Of a stretch of DNA of 64,000 nucleotides, positions 21,150 to 28,923 are shown one piece after another (positions within the stretch are counted from its first letter, which is position 1; each line of letters starts with the position of its first letter). Location: NCBI RefSeq assembly GCF_003752505.1, contig NZ_RKHO01000001.1:682001-746000 (forward strand), written 5' to 3'. The translations under genes and the position numbers were made by a program. The stretch is from Nocardioides aurantiacus (lineage in GTDB: Bacteria; Actinomycetota; Actinomycetes; Propionibacteriales; Nocardioidaceae). Below the pieces are notes generated by a model that saw only the letters and a program-made list of their open reading frames with translations, was not told the DNA's origin and did not search any database.

Positions 21150-22604
21150 ATGCAGCAGCTGCACGAGCAGGAGCCCTGGCACTACGGCCTGCTCACCGAC
21201 ACCCTGCTCAAGGCCGACGAGGCCACCGTGCTCGTCGACGCCGGCGGGGTCGTCGTGGTGGCCAACGGGCACGCCGGCGACCTGCTGGCGCTGCCGGCCG
21301 AGGCCCTCGTGGGCCGTCGGGTGCAGGACTTCGGACGGGACTCGATGCACCTGTTCCAGGGGGCGGCGGTCCAGGCGGTCGTCGACAACGGCGTCGAGGT
21401 GACGGTCCGGTCCTGCCAGGTCGCCGACGCCATGGGCGGCACCCATCGCGTCGACCTCGCGCTGGCCCCCGTGCAGACCGACCGCGGGCCCTACGTCTCC
21501 ATCGGGATGCGCGACTCCACCGACAAGTACCAGCAGACCAAGCTCTTCCGCGGTCTCCTCGAGGCGGCGCCGGACGGCATGGTCATCGTCAACCGCGACG
21601 GCATCATCACCCTCGTCAACGCCCAGGTGGAGCAGATGTTCGGCTACCACCGCGCCGAGCTGGTGGGCGAGCCCGTGGAGATCCTCGTCCCGGACCGCTA
21701 CTCCGGGATGCACATGGCCTTCCGCAACGGCTACGTGAGCGAGCCGCGGACCCGTCCGATGGGCCTGGCCGGCGACCTGCACGCCCGCCGCAAGGACGGC
21801 ACCGAGTTCCCCGTCGAGGTGACCCTCTCGCCGCTGGAGACCGAGGACGGGCTGCTGGTCTCGGCCGCGGTCCGCGACATCTCCGAGCGCCGTCGGCTCC
21901 AGGAGGAGAACGACCGGGTCAAGGACGAGTTCTTCGCGACCGTCTCGCACGAGCTGCGGACCCCGCTGACCTCGATGATCGGCTACGGCGAGCTGATGAC
22001 CGACCTGGAGGACCTCAGCCCGCAGGGGCAACGGTTCCTGTCGGTGATCATGCGCAGCGCCGAGCGTGAGCTCCGGCTGGTGGACGACCTGCTGACCCTG
22101 GTCGCGATCGAGGAGTCGGGCCTGGCCATCCGCACGGCCGAGATCGACCTCGAGCGGGTCGTGCGCGAGGCCGTCGAGGCCGGGCGTCCGCGCGCCGAGG
22201 AGGCGCAGCTCCACCTGTCGCTGGAGACCCCCGGCGCGGCGGTGGCGATGTACGGCGACCGCGACCGCCTCGGGCAGGCGATGGACAACCTGCTCTCCAA
22301 CGCCATCAAGTTCACCCCCGCCGGCGGCTCGGTCCGCGTCGTGCTGCGACCCGGGCGCGGTCAGGCCGAGATCGACGTCGTCGACACCGGCGTCGGCATC
22401 GGCGACGAGGACCCCGACCAGCTCTTCGAGCGCCTCTTCCGCGCCCCGACCGCGGTGGCCCAGCAGACCCCGGGCGCCGGCCTCGGCCTCACCATCGCGC
22501 TGGCGATCGTGGAGGCCCACGCCGGCACCATCGAGGTCGTGCGCAGCGGTGCCGGGGGCACGACGTTCCGGATGACGTTCCCGCTCCGGCGGGCGGAGGA
22601 CTGA
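21150..22604 (+). CDS. Soluble PAS-domain sensor histidine kinase
   Basis: A 484-residue kinase without membrane segments. Two PAS-like regions lie at about residues 15-125 and 130-250, the second with the typical MVIVNRDGIITLVNAQVEQMFGY and ending in VRDISERRRLQEEN. The dimerisation/phospho-acceptor motif is SHELRTPLTS with H267. The ATPase domain has N-box DNLLSNAIKFTP, G1 DTGVGIG and G2 GAGLGLTIA. No response regulator is adjacent, so it is an orphan kinase; PAS input suggests an internal redox, light or ligand signal. Confidence 0.9.
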   Translation: MQQLHEQEPWHYGLLTDTLLKADEATVLVDAGGVVVVANGHAGDLLALPAEALVGRRVQDFGRDSMHLFQGAAVQAVVDNGVEVTVRSCQVADAMGGTHRVDLALAPVQTDRGPYVSIGMRDSTDKYQQTKLFRGLLEAAPDGMVIVNRDGIITLVNAQVEQMFGYHRAELVGEPVEILVPDRYSGMHMAFRNGYVSEPRTRPMGLAGDLHARRKDGTEFPVEVTLSPLETEDGLLVSAAVRDISERRRLQEENDRVKDEFFATVSHELRTPLTSMIGYGELMTDLEDLSPQGQRFLSVIMRSAERELRLVDDLLTLVAIEESGLAIRTAEIDLERVVREAVEAGRPRAEEAQLHLSLETPGAAVAMYGDRDRLGQAMDNLLSNAIKFTPAGGSVRVVLRPGRGQAEIDVVDTGVGIGDEDPDQLFERLFRAPTAVAQQTPGAGLGLTIALAIVEAHAGTIEVVRSGAGGTTFRMTFPLRRAED

Positions 22605-22653
22605 CGGGTCCCGACGGGCTCGACCCGACCGGACCGGCGGGACGAGGCCCCGG

Positions 22654-23337
22654 CTAGAAGAGGCGCTCGCTCGGGTCGTCCATGCCGCGCAGGGCGTCGT
22701 AGTCGACGACCCGGCAGGCGATGCCGCGGTCGGTGGCGAGCACGCGGGCCTGGGGCTTGATCTCCTGGGCGGCGAAGATGCCGCGCACGGCCCCGAGGCG
22801 CGTCAGGGCCGGGTCGCGGTTGAGCAGCTCGAGGTAGCGCGTCAGCTGCTCGACCCCGTCGATCTCGCCGCGGCGCTTGATCTCGACGGCCACCGAGAGG
22901 CCGCCGGCGTCGCGGCACATCAGGTCGACCGGGCCGATGGCGGTGGGGAACTCGCGGCGGACGAGGGTCAGGCCCTCGTGCAGCGTGGCGGGGTGGTCGG
23001 CGAGCAGCTCCTGGAGGTGCTTCTCGACCCCGTCCTTCTGCAGGCCGGGGTCGACGCCGAGGTCGTGGGTGGAGTCCGCGACGATCTCCTCGACGAGGAT
23101 CCGCAGCGAGTCGCCGCTCTTCGCCTCGACCAGCCACTCGACCTGGCCGTCCTCGGAGAGGCCCTCCCTGACGGTGCACGGCGGGCTCATCCAGTTCAGC
23201 GGCTTGTAGGAGCCGCCGTCGGAGTGCACCAGCACCGATCCGTCGGACTTGAGCATCAGCACCCGCGTCGCCATCGGCAGGTGGGCGGTGAGCCGTCCCG
23301 CGTAGTCGACCTGGCACCTCGCGACGACGATCCTCAC
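22654..23337 (-). CDS. nucS: Mismatch-specific endonuclease NucS (EndoMS)
   Basis: A 227-residue nuclease, the length of mycobacterial NucS. It cuts both strands at mismatches and replaces MutS/MutL in most Actinobacteria. The DNA-binding N-terminal half opens [16 protein letters not shown]. The catalytic RecB-like half has [13 protein letters not shown] and the E-x-K motif [22 protein letters not shown]. The protein ends DDPSERLF, a likely sliding-clamp-binding tail. I choose GTG 23337 because NucS proteins start MRxVIARC; upstream codons are not conserved. A divergent oxidase gene starts 31 bases away. Confidence 0.95.
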   Translation of the reverse strand: MRIVVARCQVDYAGRLTAHLPMATRVLMLKSDGSVLVHSDGGSYKPLNWMSPPCTVREGLSEDGQVEWLVEAKSGDSLRILVEEIVADSTHDLGVDPGLQKDGVEKHLQELLADHPATLHEGLTLVRREFPTAIGPVDLMCRDAGGLSVAVEIKRRGEIDGVEQLTRYLELLNRDPALTRLGAVRGIFAAQEIKPQARVLATDRGIACRVVDYDALRGMDDPSERLF

Positions 23338-23345
23338 GGCCGGTG

Positions 23346-23362
23346 AATCTACCTGCGATGCT
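23346..23362. promoter_or_regulatory. Divergent -10 elements between nucS and the oxidase gene
   Basis: On the minus strand, TAGATT (plus-strand AATCTA, 23346-23351) lies eight bases from the nucS GTG. On the plus strand, GATGCT at 23357-23362 ends six bases before the oxidase ATG. Both genes therefore look nearly leaderless, sharing a 31-base promoter region. Confidence 0.4.
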
Positions 23363-23368
23363 GGGCCC

Positions 23369-24298
23369 ATGGGGACACCGGTCGCACGGGTGGTGGTCGT
23401 GGGCACCGGCGTGGTCGGCCTGACCACCGCCGTCCGGCTCCTCGAGGCGGGCCACCGCGTCGACGTGCTGGCCCGTGACCTGCCCCGCGAGACCACCTCG
23501 GTGGTCGCGGCCGCGCTCTGGTACCCCTACCGCGCGCTGCCGCAGGAGCGCGTCACGGCCTGGGGCGCCACGACGTACGCCGCGCTGGCGGCGCTCGTCG
23601 ACGAGCCGGGCAGCGGCGTGCGCGTGCTGCCGGGCACGGAGGTGCACGCCGCGGCCGTGGCCGACCCCTGGTGGGTGGACGCCGTGCCGCGGCTGGACCG
23701 CGTCGCCGCGCCGCAGGGGTACGCCGACGCGTGGTCCTTCGCCGCTCCGGTGGTCGACATGCCGGTGCACCTGGACTGGCTCCGCGCGCGGGTCGAGCGG
23801 CTGGGCGGCACCGTGACCCGGATGAGCCTGAGTGCGCTGCCGCCCCCGGCCGACGACGAGGTGGTCGTCAACTGCGCCGGGATGGGCGCCCGGCTGCTGG
23901 CCGCCGACCGCAGCGTCGGCCCGGTCCGCGGGCAGGTGGTGCACCTCGCGGGGGTGGAGCTGGACCGCTGGTGGCTCGACGCCGCCGGTCCGACGTACGT
24001 CGTGCCACGGGGTGAGGTGGTCGTCGTCGGCGGCACCGCCGACGAGGGCGAGTGGAGCCGTACGCCGGACCTCGGGACCGCGACCGCCGTGCTGCAGCGC
24101 GCGACCCGGCTGGTGCCCGGGCTGGCCGCCGGGCGCGTGGTCGCCCACCGGGTCGGGCTGCGCCCCGCACGCCCCTCGGTGCGCCTGGAGGCCGCGGGCC
24201 GCGTGGTGCACAACTACGGCCACGGCGGCGCCGGCGTCACCCTGTCGTGGGGCTGCGCGGACGAGGTCACCGGCCTGGTCGCCGGCCTCGTCGGGTGA
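23369..24298 (+). CDS. D-amino-acid oxidase-like FAD-dependent oxidoreductase
   Basis: A 309-residue flavoprotein of the DAO family, which oxidatively deaminates D-amino acids to keto acids and peroxide. The FAD Rossmann loop [22 protein letters not shown] is at the N-terminus, then [15 protein letters not shown]. The C-terminal FAD/substrate segment contains [13 protein letters not shown] and [16 protein letters not shown], both close to DAO/DASPO consensus. There is no peroxisomal-type tail. The substrate cannot be assigned; glycine-oxidase-type activity is a weaker alternative. It is divergent from nucS and precedes the dehydrogenase gene co-directionally. Confidence 0.85.
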   Translation: MGTPVARVVVVGTGVVGLTTAVRLLEAGHRVDVLARDLPRETTSVVAAALWYPYRALPQERVTAWGATTYAALAALVDEPGSGVRVLPGTEVHAAAVADPWWVDAVPRLDRVAAPQGYADAWSFAAPVVDMPVHLDWLRARVERLGGTVTRMSLSALPPPADDEVVVNCAGMGARLLAADRSVGPVRGQVVHLAGVELDRWWLDAAGPTYVVPRGEVVVVGGTADEGEWSRTPDLGTATAVLQRATRLVPGLAAGRVVAHRVGLRPARPSVRLEAAGRVVHNYGHGGAGVTLSWGCADEVTGLVAGLVG

Positions 24299-24346
24299 CC
24301 CACCGCGCGTGATCGGTCACACACCTGACCCGTCGGTAACCCGTGG

Positions 24347-24352
24347 CAGGAT
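24347..24352 (+). promoter_or_regulatory. Putative -10 element (CAGGAT) of the dehydrogenase gene
   Basis: CAGGAT ends seven bases before the ATG at 24360, with a CTGACC -35-like hexamer at 24325-24330 (16-base spacing) and no ribosome site, suggesting leaderless initiation. Confidence 0.4.
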
Positions 24353-24359
24353 GCCCGGC

Positions 24360-26150
24360 ATGAGCACCGGGACACGCGAGTTCAAGACCATCGGCGTCAT
24401 CGGCCTGGGCACCATGGGGGCCGGCATCGCCGAGGTCTTCGCCCGGCACGGCTACGACGTCGTCGGGGTCGAGGTCGACGAGGACGGGATCACCAAGGGC
24501 CGCCAGCACCTGGAGGGCTCCACCGCCCGCGCGGTCAAGCGCGGCAAGCTCACCGAGGAGGAGCAGACCGAGCTGCTGGGCCGGGTCAGCTTCGCGACCT
24601 CGCTGTCCGGGCTCGCCGACGCCGACCTCGTGGTCGAGGCGGTCGTGGAGTCGCTGGCGGTGAAGAAGCAGATCTTCGCCGACCTCGAGGCGGTCGTGAA
24701 GCCCACCGCGGTGCTCGCCACCAACACCTCCTCGCTCTCGGTCACCGAGATCTCGACCGCCAACGCCAGCCCGGGCCGGGTCGTGGGCGTCCACTTCTTC
24801 AACCCCGCCCCGGTGCAGGGCTTCGTCGAGGTGGTCCGCACGGTCGTCACCGAGCCGTCGGTGGTCGAGGACGTCTCGGCGCTGGTGCGCACGCTGGGCA
24901 AGAACCCCGTGGTGTGCGGCGACAAGGCCGGCTTCATCGCCAACACCCTGCTCTTCGGCTACCTCAACCACGCGGTGTCGATGTACGAGAACCGCTACGC
25001 CTCCCGCGAGGACATCGACGCGGCGATGCGCTTCGGCTGCGGCTACCCGATGGGGCCGCTGGCCCTGCTCGACCTGATCGGCCTCGACACGGCCTACGAG
25101 ATCCTGGAGACGATGTACCGCCAGGGCCGCGACCGCCTCCACGCCCCCGCCCCGATCCTCAAGCAGATGGTCACCGCGGGCCTGCTGGGCCGCAAGTCCG
25201 GTCGAGGCTTCTACTCCTACGAGGCCGCCGACAGCCCCGTGGTGGTCCCCGACGACCGCACCCCGTCGGCCGACGACGCCCCCGAGCTCAAGCACGACAT
25301 CCAGCGCGTCGGCGTGGTCGGCACCGGCACGATGGCCACCGGCATCGTCGAGGTGATGGCCAAGGCGGGGTACGCCGTGACCTACGTCGGCCGCAGCCAG
25401 GACAAGGTCGCCGGCGTCTCGGCCACCATCGAGCGCTCGCTCGACAAGGCGATCCAGCGCGGCAAGCTCGAGGAGTCGGCCAAGGCCGAGGTGCTGGGTC
25501 GGCTGACCGGCTCGACCTCGCTCGACGACCTCGGTGACGTCGACATCGTGATCGAGGCGATCGCGGAGGACCTCAAGGTCAAGACGACGTTGTTCGAGAA
25601 CCTCGACGAGATCTGCAAGCCCGGCGCGATCCTGGCCACCACGACCTCCTCGCTGCCGATCATCGAGTGCGCCTCGGCCACCGACCGGCCGCAGGACGTC
25701 ATCGGCATGCACTTCTTCAACCCGGCGCCGATCATGAAGCTGGTCGAGGTGGTCTCCACCGTCGCCACCAGCGACGACGTCGCCGAGACCGTCAGCGCGC
25801 TGTGCGCCAAGGTCGGCAAGGTGGCCGTGTCCTGCGGCGACCGCGCGGGCTTTATCGTCAACGCGCTGCTCTTCCCCTACCTCAACGACGCGATCCGGAT
25901 GCTCGAGGCGCACTACGCCACGGCCGACGACATCGACACGGCGATGAAGCAGGGCTGTGCGCTGCCGATGGGGCCCTTCGAGCTGCTCGACGTGGTCGGC
26001 AACGACGTGTCGCTGGCGATCCAGCGCGAGCTCTACCTGGAGTTCCGCGAGCCGGGCTTCGCCCCGGCTCCGCTCCTGGAGCACCTCGTCACGGCCGGCT
26101 ACCTCGGTCGCAAGACCAAGCGCGGCTTCCGGGACTACAGCAACCGCTGA
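24360..26150 (+). CDS. Tandem-fused 3-hydroxyacyl-CoA (3-hydroxybutyryl-CoA) dehydrogenase
   Basis: A 596-residue protein made of two complete dehydrogenase units. Unit 1 (about residues 8-290) has the NAD loop GVIGLGTMGAGIAEVFA and the catalytic motif GVHFFNPAPVQGFVE. Unit 2 (about residues 314-596) has GVVGTGTMATGIVEVMA and GMHFFNPAPIMKLVE. Each ends with a SGRGFYSY- or TKRGFRDY-type dimerisation region. Single units of about 285 residues normally pair as homodimers, so the fusion may fold as an internal dimer. It interconverts acetoacetyl-CoA and 3-hydroxybutyryl-CoA, a step before crotonyl-CoA in the ethylmalonyl-CoA route. Confidence 0.92.
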   Translation: MSTGTREFKTIGVIGLGTMGAGIAEVFARHGYDVVGVEVDEDGITKGRQHLEGSTARAVKRGKLTEEEQTELLGRVSFATSLSGLADADLVVEAVVESLAVKKQIFADLEAVVKPTAVLATNTSSLSVTEISTANASPGRVVGVHFFNPAPVQGFVEVVRTVVTEPSVVEDVSALVRTLGKNPVVCGDKAGFIANTLLFGYLNHAVSMYENRYASREDIDAAMRFGCGYPMGPLALLDLIGLDTAYEILETMYRQGRDRLHAPAPILKQMVTAGLLGRKSGRGFYSYEAADSPVVVPDDRTPSADDAPELKHDIQRVGVVGTGTMATGIVEVMAKAGYAVTYVGRSQDKVAGVSATIERSLDKAIQRGKLEESAKAEVLGRLTGSTSLDDLGDVDIVIEAIAEDLKVKTTLFENLDEICKPGAILATTTSSLPIIECASATDRPQDVIGMHFFNPAPIMKLVEVVSTVATSDDVAETVSALCAKVGKVAVSCGDRAGFIVNALLFPYLNDAIRMLEAHYATADDIDTAMKQGCALPMGPFELLDVVGNDVSLAIQRELYLEFREPGFAPAPLLEHLVTAGYLGRKTKRGFRDYSNR

Positions 26151-26731
26151 CCCCGCTCAGCCCGCGTGCGGGCGTGGTGGAGGTCGCGCAGCAGGCAGAC
26201 CTCGGCACCGTGGTGCACCACCTCGCGGTGGACGTGCAGCACCAGCGCGGCCATGGGGTCGTGCTCGAAACCCTCCTCCCCGCAGGGCTGCGCCAGCGCC
26301 TGGGCGTCGAGGGTGCGTACGCCGCGCACCCACCGGTCGTGGGCGTCGTCGAGCTGCTCCAGCGCCTCGGTGGCGGTGCCGGCGTACTCCCAGGAGGCGT
26401 AGTCGGCGGGCGCGCCGCCGAAGTGGGCGGCGTTGCGGACGGCCAGCGCGCCGACCACGACGTGGCCCAGGCGCCAGGCGATCGTGGTGACCGGGCTCGG
26501 TTCGGGCTCGGGGAAGGCGAAGTCGATGGTGAACGCCCCGGAGCCCGCCTGCACCGGGGCCGAGGAACGGCCGCGCGGGCGGACGCTCCAGCAGCCCGGC
26601 ACCGGCTCCCAGGTGTACTCCTCGTCGGACAGCCCCTCCAGCCGTGGTCGCAGCTGGTGCGCCCAGTGCCACTCCAGCTGCTCGAGCAGGAGACGGGTCC
26701 AGTCGGTGGTCGGGGCGGTGGGGGTGCTCAT
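26135..26731 (-). CDS. DinB/YfiT-superfamily protein
   Basis: A 198-residue four-helix-bundle protein. WRLGHVVVGALAVRN supplies one candidate metal histidine and HVHREVVHHGAEVCLLRDL supplies others, the DinB-like three-histidine pattern. Family members are thiol-dependent transferases or hydrolases, often using mycothiol or bacillithiol; the substrate here is unknown. It runs divergently from the WYL regulator gene, with a perfect palindrome in the shared 78-base region, and its 3' end overlaps the convergent dehydrogenase gene by 16 bases. DinB-WYL pairs are recurrent in Actinobacteria. Confidence 0.82.
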   Translation of the reverse strand: MSTPTAPTTDWTRLLLEQLEWHWAHQLRPRLEGLSDEEYTWEPVPGCWSVRPRGRSSAPVQAGSGAFTIDFAFPEPEPSPVTTIAWRLGHVVVGALAVRNAAHFGGAPADYASWEYAGTATEALEQLDDAHDRWVRGVRTLDAQALAQPCGEEGFEHDPMAALVLHVHREVVHHGAEVCLLRDLHHARTRAERGQRLL

Positions 26732-26736
26732 GGGTC

Positions 26737-26767
26737 CACCCTGCCTCGCGGCGCACCCTGCCTCGCG
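26737..26767. repeat. 14-base direct repeat in the DinB/WYL intergenic region
   Basis: CACCCTGCCTCGCG occurs at 26737-26750 and again at 26754-26767, three bases apart. It lies just upstream of the dinB-like start and beside the 17-base palindrome. Confidence 0.5.
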
Positions 26768-26770
26768 CAG

Positions 26771-26787
26771 CGGACAGGTCCTGTCCG
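26771..26787. promoter_or_regulatory. 17-base palindromic operator candidate (DinB/WYL)
   Basis: CGGACAGG-T-CCTGTCCG is a perfect inverted repeat with 8-base arms between the divergent DinB-like and WYL genes. A GAGAGT -10-like element follows at 26798-26803. It is the obvious binding-site candidate for the WYL regulator next to it. Confidence 0.6.
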
Positions 26788-26809
26788 GCGGCGCTGCGAG
26801 AGTGGGGCC

Positions 26810-27772
26810 GTGAACACCACCGCGCGCGTGCTGACGCTGCTGGCGCTGCTGCAGTCGCGGCCGGTGTGGTCGGGCGGGGAGCTGGCCGACCGGCTCGGCG
26901 TCACCACCCGGAGCATCCGGCGCGACGTGGAGCGGCTGCGCGAGCTCGGCTACCCCGTGGGGTCCGCGCACGGGGCCGGCGGCGGCTACCAGCTCGGGGC
27001 GGGCCGGGCGCTGCCGCCGCTGCTGCTGGCCGACGAGGAGGCCGTGGCCGTCGCGGTCTCGCTCCGGCTGGCCGCCGGGGGCACCGTGGCGGGGGCCAGC
27101 GAGGCGGCCGTGCGCACGCTGGCCAAGCTCGACCAGGTGATGCCGCCGCGGCTGCGCAGCGAGGTGCGGGCCATCCACGACGCCACCGAGACGCTCACCG
27201 GCGGCGGGGTGCAGGTCGACGGCGAGCTGCTGCTGCGCACCGCCCGGGCCTGCCGCGACACGGTGCGGCTGCGGTTCGGCTACCGCTCCCACGACGGCAC
27301 CGAGAGCCGGCGGCTGGTCGAGCCGGTCCGGCTCGTGGCCACCAGCCGTCGGTGGTACCTCATGGCGTTCGACCTCGACCGCGACGACTGGCGCACCTTC
27401 CGGCTCGACCGCGTCGAGGACCTCGAGGTGACCACCTGGCGGTTCACCCCGCGCGAGCACCCGGACCCCGCGGGGTTCGTGCAGCGTGCGGTCTCCGCCT
27501 CGCCCTACCGCTACGTCGCCCGGGTGCGGGTCCAGGCCCCGATCGAGGAGCTCGCCGAGCAGGTCAGCCCGTCGACGGGCCGCCTGGAGCAGGACGGGCC
27601 CGGCGCGTGCGTGCTGACCGCGGGCGGCGAGGACCTGCTGTGGTTCGTCGGCTTCCTGCTGAGCCTGGGCCACGAGCTCGAGGTGCTCGAGCCCGCCGAG
27701 CTGCGGGACTCCTTGCGCGAGACCGCCGCCCGGCTGCTGCGGGCCGCGGGCGAGGACCCGGCGGCGGGCTGA
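26810..27772 (+). CDS. YafY-type transcriptional regulator (HTH plus WYL domain)
   Basis: A 320-residue regulator. The N-terminal winged helix is visible in ARVLTLLALLQSRPVWSGGELADRLGVTTRSIRRDVERL with the wing VGSAHGAGGGYQL. The WYL domain starts near residue 135 and includes RLVATSRRWYLMAFDLDRDDWRTFRLDRV; a C-terminal WCX-like extension follows. WYL proteins often sense nucleotides or DNA ends and act as repressors or activators. The GTG at 26810 fits the MNTTARVLTLL opening. It is divergent from the DinB-like gene and probably controls it. Confidence 0.9.
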   Translation: MNTTARVLTLLALLQSRPVWSGGELADRLGVTTRSIRRDVERLRELGYPVGSAHGAGGGYQLGAGRALPPLLLADEEAVAVAVSLRLAAGGTVAGASEAAVRTLAKLDQVMPPRLRSEVRAIHDATETLTGGGVQVDGELLLRTARACRDTVRLRFGYRSHDGTESRRLVEPVRLVATSRRWYLMAFDLDRDDWRTFRLDRVEDLEVTTWRFTPREHPDPAGFVQRAVSASPYRYVARVRVQAPIEELAEQVSPSTGRLEQDGPGACVLTAGGEDLLWFVGFLLSLGHELEVLEPAELRDSLRETAARLLRAAGEDPAAG

Positions 27773-27799
27773 GCCGGGTCGGCGGCTCCGCGCCCGACG

Positions 27800-27805
27800 T
27801 ACGCT
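27800..27805 (+). promoter_or_regulatory. Putative -10 element (TACGCT) of the Gly-rich protein gene
   Basis: TACGCT ends six bases before the ATG at 27812, with no ribosome site; a leaderless start is likely. Confidence 0.45.
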
Positions 27806-27811
27806 GGCGGC

Positions 27812-28594
27812 ATGCAGACCCTCGTGTTCCTCGTCGTGCTCGCGCTCGCCGCCGGTGCCCTGTGGTGGGTGCTGCAGCGCAACAAGCGGCGCGAGCTGGA
27901 GCGCAAGGAGGCCGAGCTGGCCCCCGTGCGCCAGCTCGCCTTCGAGGACGTGACGGCGCTGGGGGTGGAGCTGCAGGACCTCGACCTCGACCTGGCGGGG
28001 GCGCCGCTCGACCCCGGTGCCAGCTCCGACTACCAGCGGGCGCTGGACGCCTACGAGGCGGCCAAGAAGGCCGCGGACACGATCACCGCCCCCGAGCAGG
28101 TCAAGCACGTCACCGAGATCCTCGAGGACGGCCGCTACGCCATGGCGTGCGTCCGGGCCCGGGTCGCGGGGGAGCCGTTGCCCACCCGCCGTCCGCCGTG
28201 CTTCTTCGACCCCCGCCACGGCCTCTCGGTCGAGGACGTCCCCTACGCCCCGCCGGGCGGCGCGCTGCGCGACGTGCCGGCCTGCGCCCTGGACGCCGAG
28301 CGCGTCAAGGTCGGCGCCGAGCCCGACATCCGCAAGGTCATGGTCGGCTCGCAGCGGGTGCCCTACTGGCAGGGGGGTCGCGCCTACCAGCCCTACGCCG
28401 CGGGCTACTTCGGTGGCTTCAGCCCGATGAACTTCATGTTCATGGGGATGATGTTCGGCGGCGGCTTCGACGGTCTGGGCGACGGCATCGGGGCCATCGG
28501 CGAGGGCCTGGGGGAGGGCATCGGCTCGATCGGCGACGGGATCGGCGGGATGTTCGACGGCGTCGGCGACATGTTCGACGGCTTCGACTTCTGA
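27812..28594 (+). CDS. Membrane-anchored protein with Gly/Asp-rich tail, function unknown
   Basis: A 260-residue protein I cannot name. Residues 1-20 are a membrane anchor (LVFLVVLALAAGALWWVL) followed by a basic, helical linker. The core (about residues 125-205) has a cysteine- and aromatic-rich block: CFFDPRHGLSVEDVPYAP, VPACALDAERVKVG, VPYWQGGRAYQPYAAGYFGG. I recall similar blocks in uncharacterised actinobacterial proteins. The last 45 residues are glycine/aspartate repeats of the type GDGIGAIGEGLGEGIG, ending FDGFDF. Two cysteines in the core could bind metal or form a disulfide. Topology with the core outside the membrane is possible but not proven. Confidence 0.72.
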   Translation: MQTLVFLVVLALAAGALWWVLQRNKRRELERKEAELAPVRQLAFEDVTALGVELQDLDLDLAGAPLDPGASSDYQRALDAYEAAKKAADTITAPEQVKHVTEILEDGRYAMACVRARVAGEPLPTRRPPCFFDPRHGLSVEDVPYAPPGGALRDVPACALDAERVKVGAEPDIRKVMVGSQRVPYWQGGRAYQPYAAGYFGGFSPMNFMFMGMMFGGGFDGLGDGIGAIGEGLGEGIGSIGDGIGGMFDGVGDMFDGFDF

Positions 28595-28670
28595 GCGGCG
28601 TACATTTGCACGATCCAATCTGGTGACGCAGCCGTAACGGAGCGTCAACCTCCCGGTGACCTGCCTCGGT

Positions 28671-28676
28671 CACGCT
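28671..28676 (+). promoter_or_regulatory. Putative -10 element (CACGCT) of the 71-residue gene
   Basis: CACGCT ends six bases before the ATG at 28683 and there is no ribosome site. The upstream 28595-28670 stretch has short AT-richer patches but no other recognisable signal. Confidence 0.35.
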
Positions 28677-28682
28677 GAGCCC

Positions 28683-28898
28683 ATGACCATCGCCCTGAAC
28701 CGTCCGCACCGCCACGACCTGGCTGTCCCGACGTCCGCCGGCACCACCCCCGAGCAGCGTCGCCGCGAGGGGGCCACCCGCGACCTCGCCGTGCGCCACC
28801 TGCAGGGCGTCAGCACCCTGCTCTCCCACCGCACCGACCTCCGGGGCGTGCACGCCTTCGCCGACGTGGTCGAGGAGTCCGTGCGCTGGTCGGCCTGA
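28683..28898 (+). CDS. Small hypothetical protein, 71 residues
   Basis: A soluble 71-residue protein opening MTIALNRPHRHDL, with a helical central part (EQRRREGATRDLAVRHLQG) and an ending of RGVHAFADVVEESVRWSA. It has no signal peptide, membrane helix or known motif. High-GC codon use with G/C third positions and a -10-like element at the right distance support coding. It could instead be an unrelated open frame in a 330-base interval; the absence of a recognisable family keeps confidence moderate. Confidence 0.5.
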   Translation: MTIALNRPHRHDLAVPTSAGTTPEQRRREGATRDLAVRHLQGVSTLLSHRTDLRGVHAFADVVEESVRWSA

Positions 28899-28911
28899 CC
28901 CTGGGCTGCGG

Positions 28912-28917
28912 CAGGAT
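28912..28917 (+). promoter_or_regulatory. Putative -10 element (CAGGAT) of the hydrolase gene
   Basis: CAGGAT ends six bases before the ATG at 28924, the same hexamer and layout as at 24347. No ribosome site is present. Confidence 0.4.
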
Positions 28918-28923
28918 GGGCCC

